A program made the position numbers and the translations under genes. Shown here in pieces: positions 59,300 through 64,000 of a DNA stretch of 64,000 nt; position 1 is the stretch's first letter, and every line of letters begins with the position of its first letter. Location of the stretch: assembly GCF_000003195.3 (NCBI RefSeq), contig NC_012870.2, positions 9,850,501-9,914,500 on the forward strand, read 5' to 3'. The DNA comes from Sorghum bicolor. Lineage: Eukaryota; Streptophyta; Magnoliopsida; Poales; Poaceae. Below the pieces are notes generated by a model. It ran no database searches. It was given only the letters and a program-made list of their open reading frames with translations, and was not told the DNA's origin.

Positions 59300-60240
59300 A
59301 GCGACATGTATACGAAAAAAAAAGAAGAACAAGATGATTGATGATGACAATGAAAAACTAAAAAAAATGCGGGGATTCGGATTGTATGGTAGGGTATGGT
59401 ATGGTACACGTCGGCATCACAGGATTTGGGGATCGTGCGGCTTTACCATGGCAATGGTGATTACAAAACCATCAGGCTGGGGCTGGCGGCTGGCCCGGCC
59501 ACATGCGCATAACGGGTCGCCGGTGCCAGGTCCACGCCGAGCCAGGCAGCATCGCGCAGGTGCAAGCGAGCGAGAGCCCGAGCTGACTGTCCAAAGCGCC
59601 GGGACCGAACGAAACCGCGGAGACGCGGTGGAAACCCGCGGCCTGCTTCGCCGGTCAACCGGGTCGTGTCTCGTGTGGTGCTATTTGCCATGTCATGCGC
59701 TGATGCGCATCCGCCCGGACCGGCCCCGGCAGCGGCGGCTAGCGCACGCCGCCTCGGAGGGCGATGACAGAGACAGACGAGACACGTCGTTGCGAGTGCA
59801 GACCCCGAATCAGACTTCAGCGGTCAAGAACGTACTGGGAGTCGCGTGCAGAAATCTTTACGGAGCTGGGCTGTCGTCGCCGATCATGTGGCCGTGATCG
59901 TACACGGGCGGTCGCGTGCCGTGCTTAATGTTGTTTTTGTGAGTGAGTGGTGTGGTCCTGGAATGAAACAGAACCGGGGGGGGGGGGGGGACAGGGACTG
60001 GACATTTACGGGTCTTAATTGCTGGCGTTGATCGTCCCGGGAATGATGACAGTGCATTTGCATCCGCCGCGATCACGGAGATAGACACCGTGTAAAACTC
60101 GACAAGAAGCCAGACCCCACTCGGGCAGCGGATTTAGTTGCTGCACATTTCGCCAACACTGATTGGCATGACTGTTTAACGGTTGAAACGATTGGCATGG
60201 CAGTTTAGCAGTTGAAAAAAATTATGTGGCAATCTAAGAG
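59300..60240. other. Upstream DNA of LOX copy B, no gene recognised
   Basis: GC-rich sequence with overlapping ORFs on both strands and a G homopolymer at about 59978-59990. No recognisable protein. Probably distal promoter. Confidence 0.4.
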
Positions 60241-60360
60241 AAAAGAATAAATTTCTTTTTTTCTTTTTTTTCTTTTTTTGCTACGAAAGGATCTGAACCG
60301 CACTTAGTTGCTTGTATAACTCAACTTTATACTTAACCAATTGGGTTACGTTCACTTTCT
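60241..60360 (-). mobile_element. Short tRNA-derived SINE with A-rich tail
   Basis: On the minus strand, gtaacccaattggttaag (A-box-like) is followed about 35 bases later by ggttcagatcc (B-box-like), then a short linker and an A-rich tail broken by single G residues. This order fits a pol III SINE. Confidence 0.5.
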
Positions 60361-61189
60361 AATAATCGTTTATAATAGTTGAAAAAAATAGTACTAAACT
60401 GTTAACCCGTGAATATGAGATGTCGTCATCATCTGCAGCAGCTTCCTCAATCCCCGTCGCGTCGGACCTCAGGCTCAGGCAGCAGCTTCCTCAAAGATCT
60501 GCGGCAGCGGTTCGAGACGAGTCAGTATTAATTAACTAACAAAACGGCAGGTGCTTCGCGTGCTAATCGAGGACGGATCGTACGAGGGAGTGATTAATTC
60601 CACGGGATTACAAATTTGGTGAAGGCGAGCCATCGAAACGGGGCAGTATACATTTCTGCTCCAGATGTCTTTGCTTGTAAACCAAGTTCAGAAAAGGCGC
60701 GTTGGGTGACATTCCGGGGTTTGAATTGAGTGTCGTCAGGTCAGAATGCAAGAACAAGTCGATAGCGGTTTTTCAGATAGGAGAAGATTCTTCGCCTGGT
60801 CACACTAGATTTTTCTGACGGCTTGCTTGACGCTATATGGAGTACTATAGTACGTCTCTATAAAATACGCACTCCACTCCTCCCTATATACTATACATCC
60901 AACTACTGCTATCCTATCGAACTTACCATATTATATGCACAGCTGGATCATACGCACTACATTTTGGACGATTGGCAACTTGATCGAATTTAAGATATAC
61001 CTAGTGTCATGTACACTAGGAATACTCTTCATACTGCAGAGAACGGCATATGGCCATATTTTACAGCTTACCGCTCACGTCAAACGAACTAGATAGGCAT
61101 GCTAAACGGGCTCCAAATTCTGAGAATTTTACAATGCATTCCCTCCTGGACGTGATGGGGACGTGAACACGTGAGACATTGCAATCAAA

Positions 61190-62052
61190 GGGTTCGACAC
61201 CGTAGTGATCATCGAAACGCCCACAGCATGGGTTCCGCGCCGTAGTGATCAATTGTCCGTTTGTTTCAATTTAGTTAGTATTTCAGTTATTATATCATCA
61301 TCGTGATCCGCATGGCTTTAACGTTTAGTACTTATTCTGATCCTGATCACATATATATCCGGAGAGCTGACAGCTGAGCGATGATATACTAATTGGATTG
61401 AACCTCATTCCAGTGGGGAGAGAGAGAGAGAGATCGGAAAAGATGATTTCACTTAGACTTGTTCAGTTTTTTTTTTTTTTTTGCAAAATGGATATGTAAC
61501 ATTTTCGTTTGTATTTGACAAATATTGTCTAATTATAAACTAACTAGGCTCAAAAGATTCGTCTCGCAAATCACAGATAAACTGTATAATTAGTTATTTC
61601 TTTTATCTATATTTAATTTATAAATACCCACAGTTCTTCTCTAATGTGATCTATAGATACCCGTGGTTCTTCTCTAATGTATTTTAATGAATTAAATATA
61701 CAATTTTTCTATCATTTTTTATTTAGTTCATTTAGTTACACTGAAAAAGAACCGCAGATACCCCGTTTGGAGCATCGTCCCAAGTCCAACACCATAATGA
61801 TCATCGAAACAGTCCGCGCCGTAGTGATCAATTGTACTTTTGTTTCATTTAGTTAGTATTTCAGTTCGGATCGAAAAAAAAAGTATTTCAGTTCGGACGA
61901 AATGGGTCTTTCCATCATCGTGATCAGCATGGCCTTAACGTTTAAAACTTATTATTCCTGATCACATAACCGGAGAGTTGGGCGATGATATAATAATTGG
62001 ATTGACCTCCTTCCAGGGGGGCAAAGAATGGAAAAGGTGATTTCACCTTTTT
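61190..62052. repeat. Diverged direct duplication of about 260 bp
   Basis: 61190-61450 and 61783-62052 share, in the same order, cgccgtagtgatcaattgt, tagttagtatttcagtt, atcatcgtgatc.gcatgg, ttaacgttta, cctgatcacat, gatgatat.a.taattgg and gatttcac. The copies start about 590 bp apart, with a MITE fragment between them. Confidence 0.75.
61459..61620. mobile_element. Truncated Tourist-like MITE between the duplicated segments
   Basis: Left half only: cttgttcagtttttttt, attttcgtttgtatttgac, attcgtctcgcaaatcacag, then loss at tatatttaattta. Confidence 0.6.
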
Positions 62053-62099
62053 TTTGGGTGCCTTCCAGGGACAGTGGGGACTAAATAAAGGGAAAGCAA

Positions 62100-63384
62100 C
62101 GTGAAAAGGAGATAAGGCTTTTTATGAAGGATTATATGAGTGTAGAAAGATGATATGATATTTAAAAATGTAAAACAACAAACATACAATTATATGGAAA
62201 CAGCACGCAGTAAAAAACAACAACAACTAATGGACACATCACCAAACGCACGCACTCTAGCAGGTAGCTAGAGACGACAACTCATTCGTGAGATTAACTA
62301 CATATATTGACCTGTCTTTTAGTGATTTGGATGCGTTGGATGGAATTTGCAACCATAAGAAAACATAACCATACTAAACGCAAGGTGCCAAAAGTTGACG
62401 GATTAGTCAACTGCTAACCGCTGCTTCGGGACGATCAGAAACCACTGAAAAATCTGAAAGGGAATTTAGTACAGCACTGCACTTATTACTACCAACGTAC
62501 GTAGTAGTATACTAGGCACAGCTTCACTAAACACGTGTGGAACAAAATGAACAAGGAGTATATATATCACAGCATCTAATCATGACATCTGTTCCATTTA
62601 GCATTATTTGTCGCTCTGTGCAGCACGCAGCAGTGGCACATTATCAGCTTCACCCACCACGCCCGCCACGAGGGTCGACGGCGACCTAGCCTGCCGCGCC
62701 AGCCTGGCTCGCAGCTGCAGCATGCCCCCCTACGCCCAGGAGCCGCTTCTGAGAACGTACGTAGAGTGTGTACCACTGTATCTTGTGTTATCAAAGTATA
62801 ACTACTACTGTACGGAGTAGTTTAGAGTTTTTGACTTCGTTATGATCTTCCGTGATCTTCGATAAGATTCCTTCTTTTTATATGTATATGAATATGTATA
62901 TGTACATACATACGGAGTACATACAAAAAAAAATCTTCCATGATGCGCCTAGCTGTGATTAAAACTGGAATCAGAAAGCCAGCGGTTCTTTGTCTCTGGC
63001 GAAGAGGTGATGTCTGCGCTGCTTGCTCGACTGCTTGCACGCAGCGAAGCGGTGTTAACCAGGCTGCCGGCCATTTAGTTGTTTGGATTTTGTTGTTTGG
63101 ATTTTGTCGGATTCACCTCAATCTATATCTGTTGGAGTGGACTAGAGTGAAGTTTAATTCAAATTCTACTTCAATTCATCTCAATACACGTGGATTGATT
63201 GAATCCGACTATATGCAAACAAGGCCTAAAATGTTCTTTGTGCTCAGGACTACTGTGCTCAAGTCCACGTCTGCACCTGGATAACTCAAAGGCTGACGAC
63301 GACTCGTGGGCTGAGGCGAGCCACCGAGGTCTCTCCGTCTCGGCAGATGCTCTCACGAGTCCATCCAAATCTCCCGCAGTAGTA
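62100..63384. other. Intergenic DNA, no gene recognised
   Basis: AT-rich at first, then a short GC-rich patch near 62620-62760. No ORF resembles a known protein. Confidence 0.4.
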
Positions 63385-63626
63385 GGCCTTGTTTAGTTCA
63401 CCTAAAAAGCAAAAAGTTTTCAAGATTTCCCGTCACATTGAATCTTGCGGCACATGCATGAAGCATTAAATATAAACGAAAGCAAAAACTAATTACACAG
63501 TTTAGCTGGAAATCGCGAGACGAATCTTTTGATCCTAGTTAGTCCATAATTGGATAATATTTGTCACAAACAAACGAAAGTGCTACAGTACCAAAATCCG
63601 AAATCTTTTCGGAACTAAACAAGGCC
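63385..63626. mobile_element. Tourist-like MITE
   Basis: 242 bp, ends ggccttgtttagttcacc and cggaactaaacaaggcc. Flanked by GTA rather than TTA on both sides. Confidence 0.8.
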
Positions 63627-63797
63627 GTAGTAGTACGTGTTTACCTTAACTGATTACTGTACGTCCTTACCGAAAAGTTCGCAGATTTATAGTGGCCTTA
63701 TTTTTCAGATAAGTCTCCTGCGTGATGCATGCGGATCAGCACAGGCGCCAACCAATCCGTATTCAGTAAGCAGTCGCCATTAGGTGAAGGTCTGCAT

Positions 63798-63880
63798 GAT
63801 TGCATCTACCACTTTTTTTTTTTGAAAAAGATTGCATCTACCACTTTTTTTTTTTTGAAAAAGATTGCATCTACCAGTTT
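63798..63880. repeat. 32-33 bp tandem repeat
   Basis: gattgcatctacca followed by a T run and gaaaaa is present at 63798 and 63830, with a third partial copy at 63863. Confidence 0.75.
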
Positions 63881-64000
63881 TTTTATAAGGCATCTACTAG
63901 TACATACCGCCTCGAGGTCAACAGTTTCCACTGCCCTGATGAGTACTCTGTTTTTTTTTTTTTTGCTCGACTCCACTGCTGGTGTTAGGATCCTCAAATC

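Overview
The window is nuclear DNA of a grass. GC-rich first exons, compact GT-AG introns, grass-type 9-lipoxygenase and EIN2 proteins, and many MITEs with the end motif GGCCTTGTTTAG and TTA/TAA target duplications point to Andropogoneae, most likely Sorghum. The species is an inference.

Layout. (1) 321-1739, minus: first coding exon of an importin-5/IMB3-type karyopherin; the rest lies beyond the left edge. (2) 2100-11600: repeats only, with a foldback element, MITEs (some nested), a CACTA-like relic and a GC-rich stretch without a recognised gene. (3) 11640-38500: a tandem array of three EIN2-type genes, all minus. Copy 3 (31936-37712) is complete: seven coding exons, 1236 aa, with an Nramp-like membrane domain and a C-terminal signalling tail. 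Copies 1 (12624-15672, 466 aa) and 2 (25749-30335, 524 aa) keep every Nramp exon with exon lengths identical to copy 3, but stop just after the membrane domain. Fossils of their lost tails lie downstream. (4) 38700-46300: repeats, including a LINE fossil and a large inverted MITE pair. (5) 46377-49807 and 52486-59044, minus: two intact tandem 9-lipoxygenase genes of 893 and 888 aa. They share exon boundaries except for one intron missing from the first. (6) 59300-64000: upstream DNA with MITEs, a tRNA-like SINE and a local duplication, but no recognised gene.

How the genes relate. EIN2 is the central ER-membrane transducer of ethylene signalling; 9-LOXs start defence and wound oxylipin synthesis. 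Both families have expanded by local duplication here, with opposite outcomes: the LOX pair kept all catalytic residues, while two of the three EIN2 copies became potential Nramp-only proteins. The most unusual features are this set of Nramp-only EIN2 paralogues and a repeated insertion of MITEs into positions 9-11 of other MITEs' terminal repeats.

Exon coordinates were worked out by hand from splice consensus, reading frame and remembered family alignments. Individual junctions could be off by a few bases, but all multi-exon models close in frame.
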